Assembly (NCBI GenBank): GCA_963837005.1
Contig: CAWIMC010000022.1
Coordinates: 248,001 to 312,000, forward strand
Source of the DNA: CALDTK01 sp963837005
Lineage (GTDB): Bacteria; Bacteroidota; Bacteroidia; Chitinophagales; Saprospiraceae
Direction: 5' to 3'
DNA length: 64,000 bases
Position numbers and translations under genes: made by a program. Shown piece by piece: positions 38,223 to 50,275 of the stretch (position 1 is its first letter; each line of letters starts with the position of its first letter). The notes beneath the pieces are model-generated. The model ran no database searches. It was not told the origin of the DNA and saw only the letters and a list, made by a program, of their open reading frames with translations.

Positions 38223-38981
38223 TCAATCCGCAAGGGAAGCCAACGGCGCGACGCGGGCACCTTCGATGCTTTCGCTAAAACGGACGCCGAGCTTGATCTT
38301 TTCGTTCCCCTCGTTGATGAGGTAGATCACTTCGTCAGGTCCGATCGAAATAGTCTCTCTCCCAGCGAGGCCGAAGCCCTGGGTCTGTAGGAGCGTTTCG
38401 CGATTACGTACACTCACCCGAACGTCGTCACCGTAGGTTTTTAGCTCAGCGCGGTAGTTGTCGCGGGTCCCTTCGCCGACGATGAGACAAGTGCCAGGTT
38501 CGAGCTTGAGATCGAGGCGGTCTACCGGGCCATCTGCTACAGGGCTAGACGATGACAGTCCCAGGGCAGTTTGCGCCGGGGAAGTAGATGGTGCGTCTTG
38601 CAAGACCGTGGATTGATCACCATTGGTCGCGTTGTCGAGATAGCTCATCCCACTCACGTTCCGACTCATCTTCACGAGGATGTCGGCATCCGAGACGGTG
38701 GCGTTCTCGACAGTGACCTCTTCAGCGGCAGTTACTTGCACGGAGATTTTCTCGCCGGGCACCAGTAAGAGTTCCTGCCCGACGGCCTTCGATTGTTTGT
38801 CGCGAAGTCTAACGGTGACAGCGCTGCGGCCTCGGTTGTCGAGGCTAGCTCGGTAGCCATAGTCGGCGTATTCACCGAGGAGAAAGGTCTGTTGCTTGGG
38901 GACGGTGAGTCCGGCGGTGGATTGGGAGCAGGCTATCGACAGGGAGAGGGCAAGAGCCAGGAAGAAGGCAGTAATGCGCAT
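38223..38981 (-). CDS. Hypothetical lipoprotein (252 aa)
   Basis: The ATG at 38981 gives MRITAFFLALALSLSIAC, a lipoprotein signal. The mature protein is rich in beta strands and Ser/Thr (YGYRASLDNRGRSAVTVRL, VDRLDLKLEPGTCLIVGEG, ETISIGPDEVIYLINEG), and the two halves look similar, perhaps two repeats of one beta-sandwich. No family recognised. A motif copy (38267-38281) lies near the C terminus (RFSES). It is just downstream of the AraC-type regulator on the same strand. Confidence 0.65.
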   Translation of the reverse strand: MRITAFFLALALSLSIACSQSTAGLTVPKQQTFLLGEYADYGYRASLDNRGRSAVTVRLRDKQSKAVGQELLLVPGEKISVQVTAAEEVTVENATVSDADILVKMSRNVSGMSYLDNATNGDQSTVLQDAPSTSPAQTALGLSSSSPVADGPVDRLDLKLEPGTCLIVGEGTRDNYRAELKTYGDDVRVSVRNRETLLQTQGFGLAGRETISIGPDEVIYLINEGNEKIKLGVRFSESIEGARVAPLASLAD

Positions 38982-39043
38982 GGTGGTGGTATTTTGTGTT
39001 CGGCGGCAAAAGTGATGGCCGTCGCTAGCTGCCCCGCGCCACA

Positions 39044-40471
39044 TCATATTTTGGGTCGTCCCACATCATCATTTGACCCATTTTCCCTGGCGAGTCTAGT
39101 AATCGCCTGCCCAGGCGAATAGCCGAAGTGCTTGCGAAAGGCTCGATTAAAAGTCGACTTGGAGTTGAACCCGCTGTCGAGTGCGAGGCTCAGCAGCGTG
39201 TGGCGCTCGTGCTCGCCGCGACGGATGCGCTCAACAAAGGCCTCACAGCGGCGCCCATTAACGAAGTCGTTGAAGTTGAGTCCGTAGTGAGCGTTGACCA
39301 CTCGACTCAGTACACTTGGGTTGGTGCCAATCCGGCGAGCGAGGTCGGCGAGCTTGAGGTCCGGTTCGAGGTGGTCGTCATGGGTAGCGAGGCGGGCCTC
39401 CAGCTTCGTGATCCAAGGGTCGGTGGCGGGGGAAGACTGGGGACTTAGATCCGCGGTGGTCTCGGCCCACTGAACGGGGCCGAGGGCGTCTCCAGAAGCA
39501 GGTACAGGTTGACCTACGATTTCTGTTTGCGAGTTCAGCAGAGCCAGTGCTGCCCCAGCGAAAGGTGACTCAACTGCGGGGGTCAGGTGCAGACCTGGCT
39601 CGTGTGCATCAAGTTTTGGCGAAAGCCGCGTCCTCTCACCCGATGATATCGCCTCTGCACCGCCGAAGCGCAGCTCCCGCGTTTGTCCCGGCCCGAGGGC
39701 ATAGAATTGGACCGCTGCCGCGAAAACAATTAACGAGACCGCAAAGTAACGCCACCAGATATCCGCGTATCCTTCGTCGGTTTGTAGCCATGCGTACACT
39801 TCGCTCAAATAAACGAGCGCGAGTCCGATGGTGAAGATGAACAGGAGGATCCGCAAACCTAGCAGTTCGTATTCTGCTGCATTGACGAACTCCCGTGCTA
39901 CATATGCCCTGTACTGGCGGTAGGCTCGCCAAGTCATCCATAGGTAGACGGGCAATTGCACTTTAACGAAGAGGTCTTCGATGTGGGTGAGCCAGCCGAG
40001 GGCTTCGTGCTTGTACTCCATGGCCGGACCCCGGGTGCCGGAGAAGTCTTCGAAGGATTGGTCGAGGACACCGGCGTGGATCCCGAAATCGTAGGCGAAG
40101 AGTAAAAGCGGAACGCCCGCGAACAAGATGGCCGGCAGAAAGTGCCCCCACAGCCGACGCCGCCAAGTGAAGTCGGTACTGGTGACTGCTGCAAAGTATA
40201 AGTAGAGCAAGGGTCCTAGGGCGGCCAAGTGGTCCCACTCGATGTAGAACATCACCGTTGTGCGCCAGTCCCGACTGTCGTACCATCCGGCGAACCCGAG
40301 CATCCACTGCGACACGTAAAGCACACCCACTAGCAAGAGGATGGCGGCGAACACATCGCTCCACCGTTCTTCACGCAGCGCCCTCACCGCGAGGAGTGCC
40401 GCGTAGACGAGCCCCTGCACCACACCGATGAGCAGCAGGGCGGAGTAAAAGTTGAAGTTGAACAGGGACAC
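39044..40471 (-). CDS. Membrane-bound AraC-family transcriptional regulator
   Basis: Six or seven hydrophobic helices fill the N-terminal ~250 residues (ALLLIGVVQGLVYAALLAV, LGPLLYLYFAAV, LLLFIFTIGLALVYL), then a linker and a C-terminal AraC-type DNA-binding domain with two helix-turn-helix motifs (LADLARRIGTNPSVLSRVVN and LALDSGFNSKSTFNRAFRKHFGYSP). This layout is common in Bacteroidota and suggests direct sensing at the membrane. The start is placed at GTG 40471 (VSLFNFNFYSALLL) because the longer open frame upstream has no hydrophobic or family pattern. A canonical motif copy is at 39614-39627 in the linker (RLSPKLD). Confidence 0.82.
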   Translation of the reverse strand: MSLFNFNFYSALLLIGVVQGLVYAALLAVRALREERWSDVFAAILLLVGVLYVSQWMLGFAGWYDSRDWRTTVMFYIEWDHLAALGPLLYLYFAAVTSTDFTWRRRLWGHFLPAILFAGVPLLLFAYDFGIHAGVLDQSFEDFSGTRGPAMEYKHEALGWLTHIEDLFVKVQLPVYLWMTWRAYRQYRAYVAREFVNAAEYELLGLRILLFIFTIGLALVYLSEVYAWLQTDEGYADIWWRYFAVSLIVFAAAVQFYALGPGQTRELRFGGAEAISSGERTRLSPKLDAHEPGLHLTPAVESPFAGAALALLNSQTEIVGQPVPASGDALGPVQWAETTADLSPQSSPATDPWITKLEARLATHDDHLEPDLKLADLARRIGTNPSVLSRVVNAHYGLNFNDFVNGRRCEAFVERIRRGEHERHTLLSLALDSGFNSKSTFNRAFRKHFGYSPGQAITRLARENGSNDDVGRPKI

Positions 40472-40818
40472 AGTGGGTAAGTAAGGTCGCCTTTCGGCAC
40501 CCGTGCAACCTAAGCGTTGGTCTTCGGTCCTTCGGTCTTCGGTTAGCCCGCAAACCTCGGGGCTCTCGGGGTTTACTATTGGCTCTCGCTGTTTTTGCGT
40601 TGAGCTTCTCAAAGTGCTGAAAGCTCAGCACATCGACCTCTGCAAAGCGTTTGCACGATTCGATGGCTAATTACCGATGATAGACGCCCCTAACGAGGGC
40701 GTCTCAAGAGTCACTATTCAACTATCCCGAGCTGAGCTTCGAACGTCCATAGCTCCGTAAGCGCCCGCACGAGCCCGAGAGCATCAAAGAGTTATTTTCC
40801 GACCTACAGCGCGAGTAT
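40472..40818. other. Intergenic region, no gene seen
   Basis: Upstream of the AraC-type regulator. It has no credible coding sequence; a small inverted repeat CGCCCT-AACG-AGGGCG lies near 40686. It ends at the azoreductase remnant. Confidence 0.4.
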
Positions 40819-40947
40819 CTCAAGACCTTCTTCGGCTTCATGGGTATTACCGAGCAAGAAGTCATCGCCGCCGACCAAATCCAGGGCCCCGATGGCCAGG
40901 AGCATGTAGCCGCTGCTAAGAAAGAAGCTGCCGCCGTGGCTGCTTAA
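40819..40947 (+). pseudogene. Remnant of the azoreductase 3' end
   Basis: About 129 bp, about 97% identical by eye to the end of azoR at 38017-38145, encode LKTFFGFMGITEQEVIAADQ and the Ala/Lys-rich tail through the stop. There is no start codon or N-terminal part, so this is a duplicated fragment. It carries a related but different terminator downstream. Confidence 0.85.
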
Positions 40948-40969
40948 GGCAGCCGCCAGTTCAGGATTC

Positions 40970-41012
40970 GCCGCCCACTCGTACACCGGTGTGCGGGCGG
41001 GCGGCGGCTTTT
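40970..41012 (+). terminator. Hairpin terminator after the azoR remnant
   Basis: GCCGCCC pairs with GGGCGGC around a central ACACCGGTGT palindrome, and CTTTTG follows. It resembles the terminator after the intact azoR and probably came with the duplicated fragment. Confidence 0.6.
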
Positions 41013-41097
41013 GAGGCCGCGCCGAACCTCGCGCTCGTCGATAGGGTTGAATCGAAGCGTGCACCTCCTTTTGCACGCTGCCCTCATACTCGCCACC

Positions 41098-41595
41098 ATG
41101 CCGACCGCCAACAAGATCTTTGACTTTACTTCCCACCTCCCCGGTGACGCTTGGGCCGTACAAGACGACGTAGTCATGGGCGGGCGCTCGAGTGGGCGTT
41201 TCGAGATCACGAGGGAAGGCCACGGCCGGTTCAGTGGACATGTCTCCCTGGAAAACAATGGCGGTTTTTCGTCGGTGCTGCATACGCTCACCTCACCGAT
41301 CACCATCAAAGACCAGTCGGCTTTCGTGCTTCGCGTCAAGGGCGACGGTAAGGCGTACACCTGGCGCGTCAAAACAAATCCCGACAACCGCTACTATCAC
41401 GAGGGGGAGTTCGATACCTCGGGCGAGTGGGAGACGGTGCGCATCCCCTTCGCCAAGATGAATGCCGTGCACCACGGTGAGCCGGTCGATGTTCCGAATT
41501 ACGCTGGTGAGCCGATCACGAAGTTTCAATTGCTGATCGGCAACGGGACGGCGGAGGACTTCGAGATACTATTGGACTGGGTAGCAGTGGAGTAA
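41098..41595 (+). CDS. CIA30-family protein (complex I intermediate-associated type)
   Basis: The start at 41098 (MPTANKIFDFTS) fits the family; an upstream frame has no homology. Signatures are WAVQDDVVMGGRSSGRFEI, FSGHVSLENNGGFSS, YTWRVKTNPDNRYYHEGEF and FQLLIGNGTAEDFEILLDWV. The fold is a galactose-binding-like beta sandwich. Bacterial members are common near NAD(P)-binding proteins but their function is not settled, and the link to complex I comes from the eukaryotic homologue. Length 165 residues, complete. Confidence 0.85.
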   Translation: MPTANKIFDFTSHLPGDAWAVQDDVVMGGRSSGRFEITREGHGRFSGHVSLENNGGFSSVLHTLTSPITIKDQSAFVLRVKGDGKAYTWRVKTNPDNRYYHEGEFDTSGEWETVRIPFAKMNAVHHGEPVDVPNYAGEPITKFQLLIGNGTAEDFEILLDWVAVE

Positions 41596-41835
41596 GACCT
41601 CGCGAAGTCACACGTTACTACTTCGAGCTGGATGTCGCGCTATCCTTCTTTAGCGAAGGGCTTTGATGACGTACTTCTCGTCACCACGGTCCGGCGGTAC
41701 GCTTCTCCTCCGAGCTGTGCCGGGACTTTCGTCGGACTCGACAAAAGGATGCAGGGCTGCGAGGCCAGCTACAGTTAGAGCATCCTTAGCGTCGGGCATC
41801 ATCCAAGCCCGCCTGCCGTACGTTTATCGCCCTGC

Positions 41836-43119
41836 ATGATCGACTACCAGCGCTTCGTCCTCCCGAATGGCCTTCGCCTCATCGTCCACGAGGACCACTC
41901 CACGCCAATGGCGGCGCTCAGCGTGCAGTACGATGTAGGGTCACGGGACGAGAACCCAGAGCGAACAGGCTTCGCGCATCTGTTCGAGCACCTGATGTTC
42001 GGCGGAAGTGAGCACGCGCCGGATTACGACGATCCGATCCAAATGGCCGGCGGCGAAAACAACGCCTTCACTAACACCGACCTCACCAACTTTCACGTGT
42101 CTGTCCCGGCGATCAATATCGACACAGCGCTGTGGCTGGAAGCGGACCGGATGGGCTACCTCACGATTTCGAAGAAGGAACTCGACACGCAACGCAAGGT
42201 GGTGCTGGAGGAATTTAAAGAGACCTGTCTCAACGAGCCCTACGGCGATGCCTGGCACCACCTCTCCGCGCTCACCTACCGCGAGCACCCTTACCGCTGG
42301 CCAACGATTGGCCTGGAGATGCGCCACGTCGAGGACGCCAGCCTGAGCGAGGTTCGGGATTTCTATGAGCGCCATTATCACGCTGGCAACGCAATTGTCG
42401 TGGTGGCGGGGGCCGTACACGCCGACGAGATCCACCGCACGGTGTTGACCTATTTCGGGGGCCTTCCGGCAAAACCGACGACGGTCCGGGAGCTCCCTGT
42501 AGAGCCAGCGCAAACCTCTGTGCGTGAGCAAGTGGTCGAGGCCCCCGTAGCCGTCGATAGCCTCTACCTTACCTACGCGATGCCGGGGCGGATGCACGTC
42601 GACTTTTACGCGATCGACCTCCTTACCGACGTCCTGGCCGAAGGCAGCTCGAGTCGCCTCTACCGTCGCCTGCTGAAGGAGCGGGAGCTCGCCGTCACCA
42701 TCGACTGCTACATCACGGGCACCGAAGACCCAGGACTGATCGTGCTGGAGGCCAAGCCCCGCGACGGCGTTTCCCCTGCAGACCTCAAGCTCGCCATCGA
42801 GGAGGAACTCCAACTCCTCGTAACTGATTTAGTACCGGCGCTCGAACTCCAGAAAATCAAGAACAAGCTCGACGCCAGCATGCTGTTCAGTGAGCTGAGC
42901 ATCGTCAACAAGGCGATTAACCTAGCCTTCTACGAAGGCATCGGCGACGTAGCACTCATCAATACGGAGGACGAACTCTACGCAGCCGTCACAGCCGAGG
43001 ATATCCAGCGGGTGGCGGCGGCGTATTTGCGGCCGGAGCGGCAGAGTGCGCTGTATTATAAGGCTACGGCGAAGGGGGAGAAACTGCCGCTGGCGATGGC
43101 GGCGGAGTTGATGGAGTGA
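41836..43119 (+). CDS. M16-family zinc peptidase
   Basis: The inverted zinc motif HxxEH is visible as HLFEHLMFGG (His48, Glu51, His52), with the third ligand Glu in the ELDTQRKVVLEEF region. The C-terminal half is the inactive partner domain (YAMPGRMHVDFYAIDLLTDVL with SSRLYRRL). At 427 residues it is a half-size peptidase such as those that work as pairs or homodimers; the partner gene is not in the window. No signal peptide is seen. The motif copy at 42461-42475 (GCC/GGC stem, TTCC loop) encodes GLPAKPT between the two domains. Upstream, TACGTTTA near 41819 resembles a -7 box. Confidence 0.88.
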   Translation: MIDYQRFVLPNGLRLIVHEDHSTPMAALSVQYDVGSRDENPERTGFAHLFEHLMFGGSEHAPDYDDPIQMAGGENNAFTNTDLTNFHVSVPAINIDTALWLEADRMGYLTISKKELDTQRKVVLEEFKETCLNEPYGDAWHHLSALTYREHPYRWPTIGLEMRHVEDASLSEVRDFYERHYHAGNAIVVVAGAVHADEIHRTVLTYFGGLPAKPTTVRELPVEPAQTSVREQVVEAPVAVDSLYLTYAMPGRMHVDFYAIDLLTDVLAEGSSSRLYRRLLKERELAVTIDCYITGTEDPGLIVLEAKPRDGVSPADLKLAIEEELQLLVTDLVPALELQKIKNKLDASMLFSELSIVNKAINLAFYEGIGDVALINTEDELYAAVTAEDIQRVAAAYLRPERQSALYYKATAKGEKLPLAMAAELME

Positions 43120-43315
43120 GGGAGGAGGTAAGTGATGGCATCAACCAATTCACTGTGTATTCAATCAACGCCTGGGTTTCCCGGGCTTTGTTTCCCGGGC
43201 TTTAGCCTGGCCCGCTAGAACAGCACTCCAGTCGAGCACGAGAGTAGGTGACGGTTCCGCGTGCTTTGGCCCGCGGCGGTAGAAAAACAGTTGGTGTAGA
43301 GAGGCCCTTCTATCG

Positions 43316-43611
43316 CCGCGGGCTTATTGACTTTGACACAATAAATGCCGCTTTCATCGCCCAGCCCGGCTCGGGTCGCTGCCGCTTCCCCTCGCCAGAC
43401 AACTCAGGACAAGGCAACTCCCGCAAGCGGGCCCCTCTTATCCTTCGTAGCGAATGGCGGACCTACCGGCCCGCTGCGTGCGCGAAGCTCGTAGAAGTGG
43501 GCCGGTAGGTCCACCATTCGAGAGGCCAGTCCACACGCCGAGGCCGCAGGCCGAAAGCGGGCGGGCTGGGCTAGGTCCCGCGGTTTATTCTGTCAAAGTC
43601 AATAAGCACGC
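43316..43611. mobile_element. MITE-like element with ~30-bp terminal inverted repeats
   Basis: The left end (43316-43345) and right end (43582-43611) are inverted copies that differ at about 2 of 30 positions and share CTTATTGACTTTGACA. Between them lies the 213-bp repeat described separately. There is no transposase, so movement would need an enzyme from elsewhere. No clear target-site duplication was identified. Confidence 0.55.
43359..43571. repeat. Dispersed ~213-bp intergenic repeat, copy A
   Basis: Bounded by 10-bp inverted ends GCCCAGCCCG and CGGGCTGGGC, with an internal inverted repeat (ACCTACCGGCCC and GGGCCGGTAGGT). It matches copy B (54641-54852) in opposite orientation at roughly 85% identity by eye. 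A short frame starting MADLPAR appears in both copies but is probably not a gene. Confidence 0.88.
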
Positions 43612-43675
43612 GGAACCCTCACGAGGGGACGCCTCGTCTTTCGTCGCTCGTGGTGAACGATTTGCAGTGTGTTTG

Positions 43676-46600
43676 CTACCCCCGAAATTCCCGCAACAGC
43701 TCATCTAGATTGATCTTCGTTAGATCCAGCCGCAGCGCGATCCGCTCTCGGTACTTCGCTCCCACTTTCGTGAAAACGAGACTCTCTTGCACAAAGGCGC
43801 TGTTGTAGAGCGGGAAGCTTATCGAGGCGATGTCGAGCGGCAAGGCGATGCGGAGGCCAGCGGTGGCGGGCGCGAGGACGCCGCTTTGATTCGGTCGCTG
43901 GTTTGGGAACACCGCGAGGTCGCCGTAGAGGCGCAGATCGACAATTGGCAGCTTTAGCGGTGCGTCGACGGTTACCGACACGCTGGTGAGCCAAGTGTCG
44001 CTACCGGACTGCGTGAGCGTAAACGGTAGCGTGAGTGAGCCGTCGCGCACGAAGTACTGGTTGCTCTGCTCGGCGCGGTTGACGATGTTCTGCGTGAACG
44101 TGTAGTCGTTTTGATCGCGGCCGAAACCTGTTATCCCGTTGGGAAGCAGCAAGGCCCGTATCTCCGGGTTTTGCCGAAAGGCGAACACGCCCGCAAAAAC
44201 ACGGAAGCGAACGAAGTTGGCGGCCTCCTGGTAGCGAATGCCGTAGTCGAGCGTCGCGGCAAGCCGACCATAGTCTGCGCCCGTCTCGAAGGCCAAGCGA
44301 GCGGTGTACGGCGCGATCGGATCACGTTGCTGGAACTGGTAGGCAGCCTCGGCGACGACGTACTGCCGGTCCTCCTTGGCGAAGATTTGCTCTACGAAGT
44401 TGATTCCGCGGGCGTAGCGCTGGTCGATGATGTGCGTCGTGAGCTCGAGCCGTTGGTCCTTGCGTAGGCCAGGGTCGCTAGCGAGCAAGAGTTTTGCCGA
44501 AAGGCTTATTCTCGAAAAACGCTCGTTGTAGTCGTAGTTGTCGTTGTATTGATAGTGGTACGAACGCCCGGCCGCACCGAGTTCGAGTTCGCGCCACCAG
44601 TCACCACTTTTGTAAAAGCTGTACTCGAGTCCTGCCAGGCCATTGATGGACGCATCGCGGGTAGCGATCTGCGGGGCGACATAGTAGCGGAGCGCTCCGA
44701 CATCGACGGTGTAGTTGTGCAGGCCCACGCCGATGGCGAGTTTGTCGGCCTCATTAAAAGTGATTACGGGGAGGATACCGAGGTGGCGTTTGGCCGGATC
44801 ACCGATGCGTGGGGCAAGGGCAAACGCCGTCTCCAGGTTGCTTCCTTTGCTACCTTCGACCTTGCGGTAGTTGTCCCTGCGATTGACCTCTGGCGAACGC
44901 AGGAGCGGATCGATAGCCACTTGTCCGGCCTCCTCCGGAATACTCAGTTGGAAGCGCTGTGTACCGAGAAAGCCCGGCATCGTGACGGATTCAACGTAGC
45001 TGCCGTCAGGCATTTGGTACGCGAGAATAACGGGGCTGGCGGCATCACCGCGGTTCTCGATCTCGAAGCTCGCGAGAGCACCATCGCGCCTGACTTGCTT
45101 GAGCTGATAGTCCGGTACCTTGTTGTCGAGCAGCAGGTCGTCGAAGAGCCACGCTACTTTTTCGCCGCCGAGTGCCGCCTGTAGGTCGCGCGGTCCGGGA
45201 TGTCCAAACTTCCACGTGCGGTAGTAGTCAACGATCGCCTTATCGAACGTTCGACGCCCGATGACGAACTCGAGGAAGTCGAACAGGTGCTGCGGCTGCG
45301 TGTAGGCGGCGTACCCGTAGCCCAGCTGCGTGAGGCTGTCGCTGTGTGTGTCTGGGGCGGGATGTCGGGCAGCTTTCGCCAAAACGCTCTGCAGAAGTGC
45401 TCCTTCTGTATAGCGGCTCTCTCCAATGAGCGACTTCGGCAACTCGTCGAGCAACCCAGCCCCGTCGCTGTAGTACCGCGCCATGTAGCGGTGCTCGAGC
45501 CAGGAGGTCAACCCTTCGTCCATCCAGGCGTGCGTCCGCTCGTTGGTAGCCACGGTAAGGGCAAACCAGTTATGGAAGGCCTCGTGGGCGAGGACCTCAT
45601 CTAGCTGTTTGACGGTGGAGGTCTTGCCGATAACGGTAATCATCGGGTACTCCATGCCTCCACCGACTCCGAGGGGAGCCGAGACGGCGGTCACGTGAGG
45701 GTGGGGGTAAGCGCCGATGAGGCTGTCGGCATAGACCGTGGCGCGGGCGATCAGCGAAGCGGCTTGCTTCCACTGTGCCGCCTCGGTCGCCTGGTAGAAC
45801 GCGTAAGCGGGGATGTTACGACCTACGAGCTGCGCCTCCGACTCACTTACCCGAAATTGGCTATTTGCAAACCAGGCGAAGTCGGTGACATCGGCCGCTG
45901 TGTAGACAAAGGTCACGGAGTCGGTACCGTAGGTGAGGGCATCAATAGTGGCCGTATCCGTGACGGTAGCCAAAAGCCTGGCCGCAAGCTCCCGACGCCC
46001 CGCCTCATTGATGAGTACCCCCGTCGCCGCAACGATACCGTTGCTAGGCACTGTAATGGAAACCCGGTAATTGCCAAAATCATTATAGTACTCACCGAAG
46101 TCGAGGTAAGGCAAGGGATGCCAACCCTCCTTATCGTACAGGGCGACCTTGGGGTACCACTGCGTGATCTGGTAGGCCTCCTTGTCGCGGCCCATCCGAC
46201 TGAAGGTCTTGGGGACGCGCAGGCGGTAGCTAAAGTCGATCGCGACGCTATCGCCGGAGCCGATCGGATTGACGAGGTGTACCCAGGTCAGTTCTGGATT
46301 GTCGACCCTTGTTCTAGCGACATCGTTGCCCGTGAAAGTGAGTGCGGAGTAGCCGCCCAAATCCCGCTCGTCTGCGAACGCAAAATCGGTTTGCCCATAG
46401 CGTCGAACCTGCTTGGCGTAAGGGCTGTCTCGGTGCGCGTAGGCGTTCGCCCACAGTTGTAGCGGCAGACTGTCTAGTGACTTGGGGCTGTTGTTGTGAT
46501 AGGTGAGTGTGCCTGAAGCGCGCAGTGTGTGGGTACTGGGGTCGAGTGCAACCGCGATGTCGTAGTCGGCCTGCTGTTGCCAGGTGGGGGTTTGGGCGGT

Positions 46601-46696
46601 GAGTCGAGGGGATGCGAAGAGGAACAGCAGCGAGGCAAAAACGGCTGTGACAAATCGCAATGGTTCGAATCGGAATATCGAGTAAAGCATCGGCAA
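43676..46696 (-). CDS. M1-family metallopeptidase with C-terminal barrel-like domain
   Basis: A signal peptide (ending SPRLTAQ) is followed by an M1 N-terminal beta domain, the catalytic domain with GGGMEYPMI (GxMEN-like exopeptidase motif), HEAFHNWF (zinc HExxH near residue 369) and the distal Glu in DEGLTSWLE, then from about residue 600 a 400-residue part of alternating strands (YSFYKSGDWWRELELGAAGRSY, QRLELTTHIIDQRYARG, AGLRIALPLDIASISFPLYN). Such M1 proteins fused to a barrel-like region occur in Bacteroidota and are probably anchored at the outer membrane to trim peptides. At 1006 residues it is intact. Motif copies lie at 44169, 44492 and 45371. Confidence 0.88.
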   Translation of the reverse strand: MPMLYSIFRFEPLRFVTAVFASLLFLFASPRLTAQTPTWQQQADYDIAVALDPSTHTLRASGTLTYHNNSPKSLDSLPLQLWANAYAHRDSPYAKQVRRYGQTDFAFADERDLGGYSALTFTGNDVARTRVDNPELTWVHLVNPIGSGDSVAIDFSYRLRVPKTFSRMGRDKEAYQITQWYPKVALYDKEGWHPLPYLDFGEYYNDFGNYRVSITVPSNGIVAATGVLINEAGRRELAARLLATVTDTATIDALTYGTDSVTFVYTAADVTDFAWFANSQFRVSESEAQLVGRNIPAYAFYQATEAAQWKQAASLIARATVYADSLIGAYPHPHVTAVSAPLGVGGGMEYPMITVIGKTSTVKQLDEVLAHEAFHNWFALTVATNERTHAWMDEGLTSWLEHRYMARYYSDGAGLLDELPKSLIGESRYTEGALLQSVLAKAARHPAPDTHSDSLTQLGYGYAAYTQPQHLFDFLEFVIGRRTFDKAIVDYYRTWKFGHPGPRDLQAALGGEKVAWLFDDLLLDNKVPDYQLKQVRRDGALASFEIENRGDAASPVILAYQMPDGSYVESVTMPGFLGTQRFQLSIPEEAGQVAIDPLLRSPEVNRRDNYRKVEGSKGSNLETAFALAPRIGDPAKRHLGILPVITFNEADKLAIGVGLHNYTVDVGALRYYVAPQIATRDASINGLAGLEYSFYKSGDWWRELELGAAGRSYHYQYNDNYDYNERFSRISLSAKLLLASDPGLRKDQRLELTTHIIDQRYARGINFVEQIFAKEDRQYVVAEAAYQFQQRDPIAPYTARLAFETGADYGRLAATLDYGIRYQEAANFVRFRVFAGVFAFRQNPEIRALLLPNGITGFGRDQNDYTFTQNIVNRAEQSNQYFVRDGSLTLPFTLTQSGSDTWLTSVSVTVDAPLKLPIVDLRLYGDLAVFPNQRPNQSGVLAPATAGLRIALPLDIASISFPLYNSAFVQESLVFTKVGAKYRERIALRLDLTKINLDELLREFRG

Positions 46697-46781
46697 GGAG
46701 CGGGGGAGATACTGGCGATGAGAGGTACCGCGAAGATGGTTGGTGTAACGGGAGTTGGGGAGGGGAGGATGCGGGGGACGG

Positions 46782-46891
46782 GCCGTGTTTGCCTGCTTAG
46801 ACTAGATCCCCTAACGGGCCCCCTAGTCACGCTGCCAGGTGTCGAGACATGACGACGGGCTGGGGACCTGGCGGAGCCAGGCAAACACGGC
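46782..46891. repeat. Intergenic inverted repeat
   Basis: GCCGTGTTTGCCTG (46782-46795) and CAGGCAAACACGGC (46878-46891) are perfect 14-bp inverted copies around an inner CCAGGT/ACCTGG pair. Part of the gap between the M1 peptidase and the rRNA operon. Function unknown. Confidence 0.6.
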
Positions 46892-46923
46892 TCGTGCACC
46901 GGCTCGTCTAACTTCGCCTCCAC

Positions 46924-46989
46924 GGCCCTTTCGTCGTTTACGCGGCCACGCCGGAGGCGTGAAGCCGCCGCGTAAACGACGAAAGGGCC
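46924..46989. repeat. Perfect 23-bp stem hairpin downstream of the rRNA operon
   Basis: The arms 46924-46946 and 46967-46989 are exact reverse complements around a 20-nt spacer that itself contains CACGCC-GGA-GGCGTG. It lies just past the operon terminator and shares sequence with it, so the two hairpins compete for the same strand. Confidence 0.85.
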
Positions 46990-47016
46990 GCCACGCGTGA
47001 TGCGTGACGACCCTTT
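46982..47016 (-). terminator. rRNA operon terminator
   Basis: On the minus strand AAAGGGTCGTCACGC pairs with GCGTGGCGGCCCTTT (15 bp, two G-T pairs, 5-nt loop) and is followed by CGTCGTTT. It starts about 14 bases after the 5S gene. Confidence 0.75.
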
Positions 47017-47029
47017 ACAGTCTTAAGAA

Positions 47030-47143
<114 letters not shown>

Positions 47144-47289
47144 ATCGTGTGGACTTGATCGACCGCCCTAGGGCTTTGATCGGTGCGAGACGTTTCTCGC
47201 TGTCCTGTATTGCGGCACGCACGGAGCGTGTAGCCTTGACAAGGATGTTGGAATAGTTTGATTGTGACCTGTGAGGTCGTTAGATTAAA

Positions 47290-50275
<2,986 letters not shown>

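Noticed and set aside
41649..41664. Intergenic near-copy CTTTAGCGAAGGGC
   Set aside because: Loop and stem deviate at more than two positions.
43454..43708. Short protein MADLPAR..., also seen at 54528-54758
   Set aside because: It is the translation of the 212-bp intergenic repeat, kept by repeat identity rather than as a gene.
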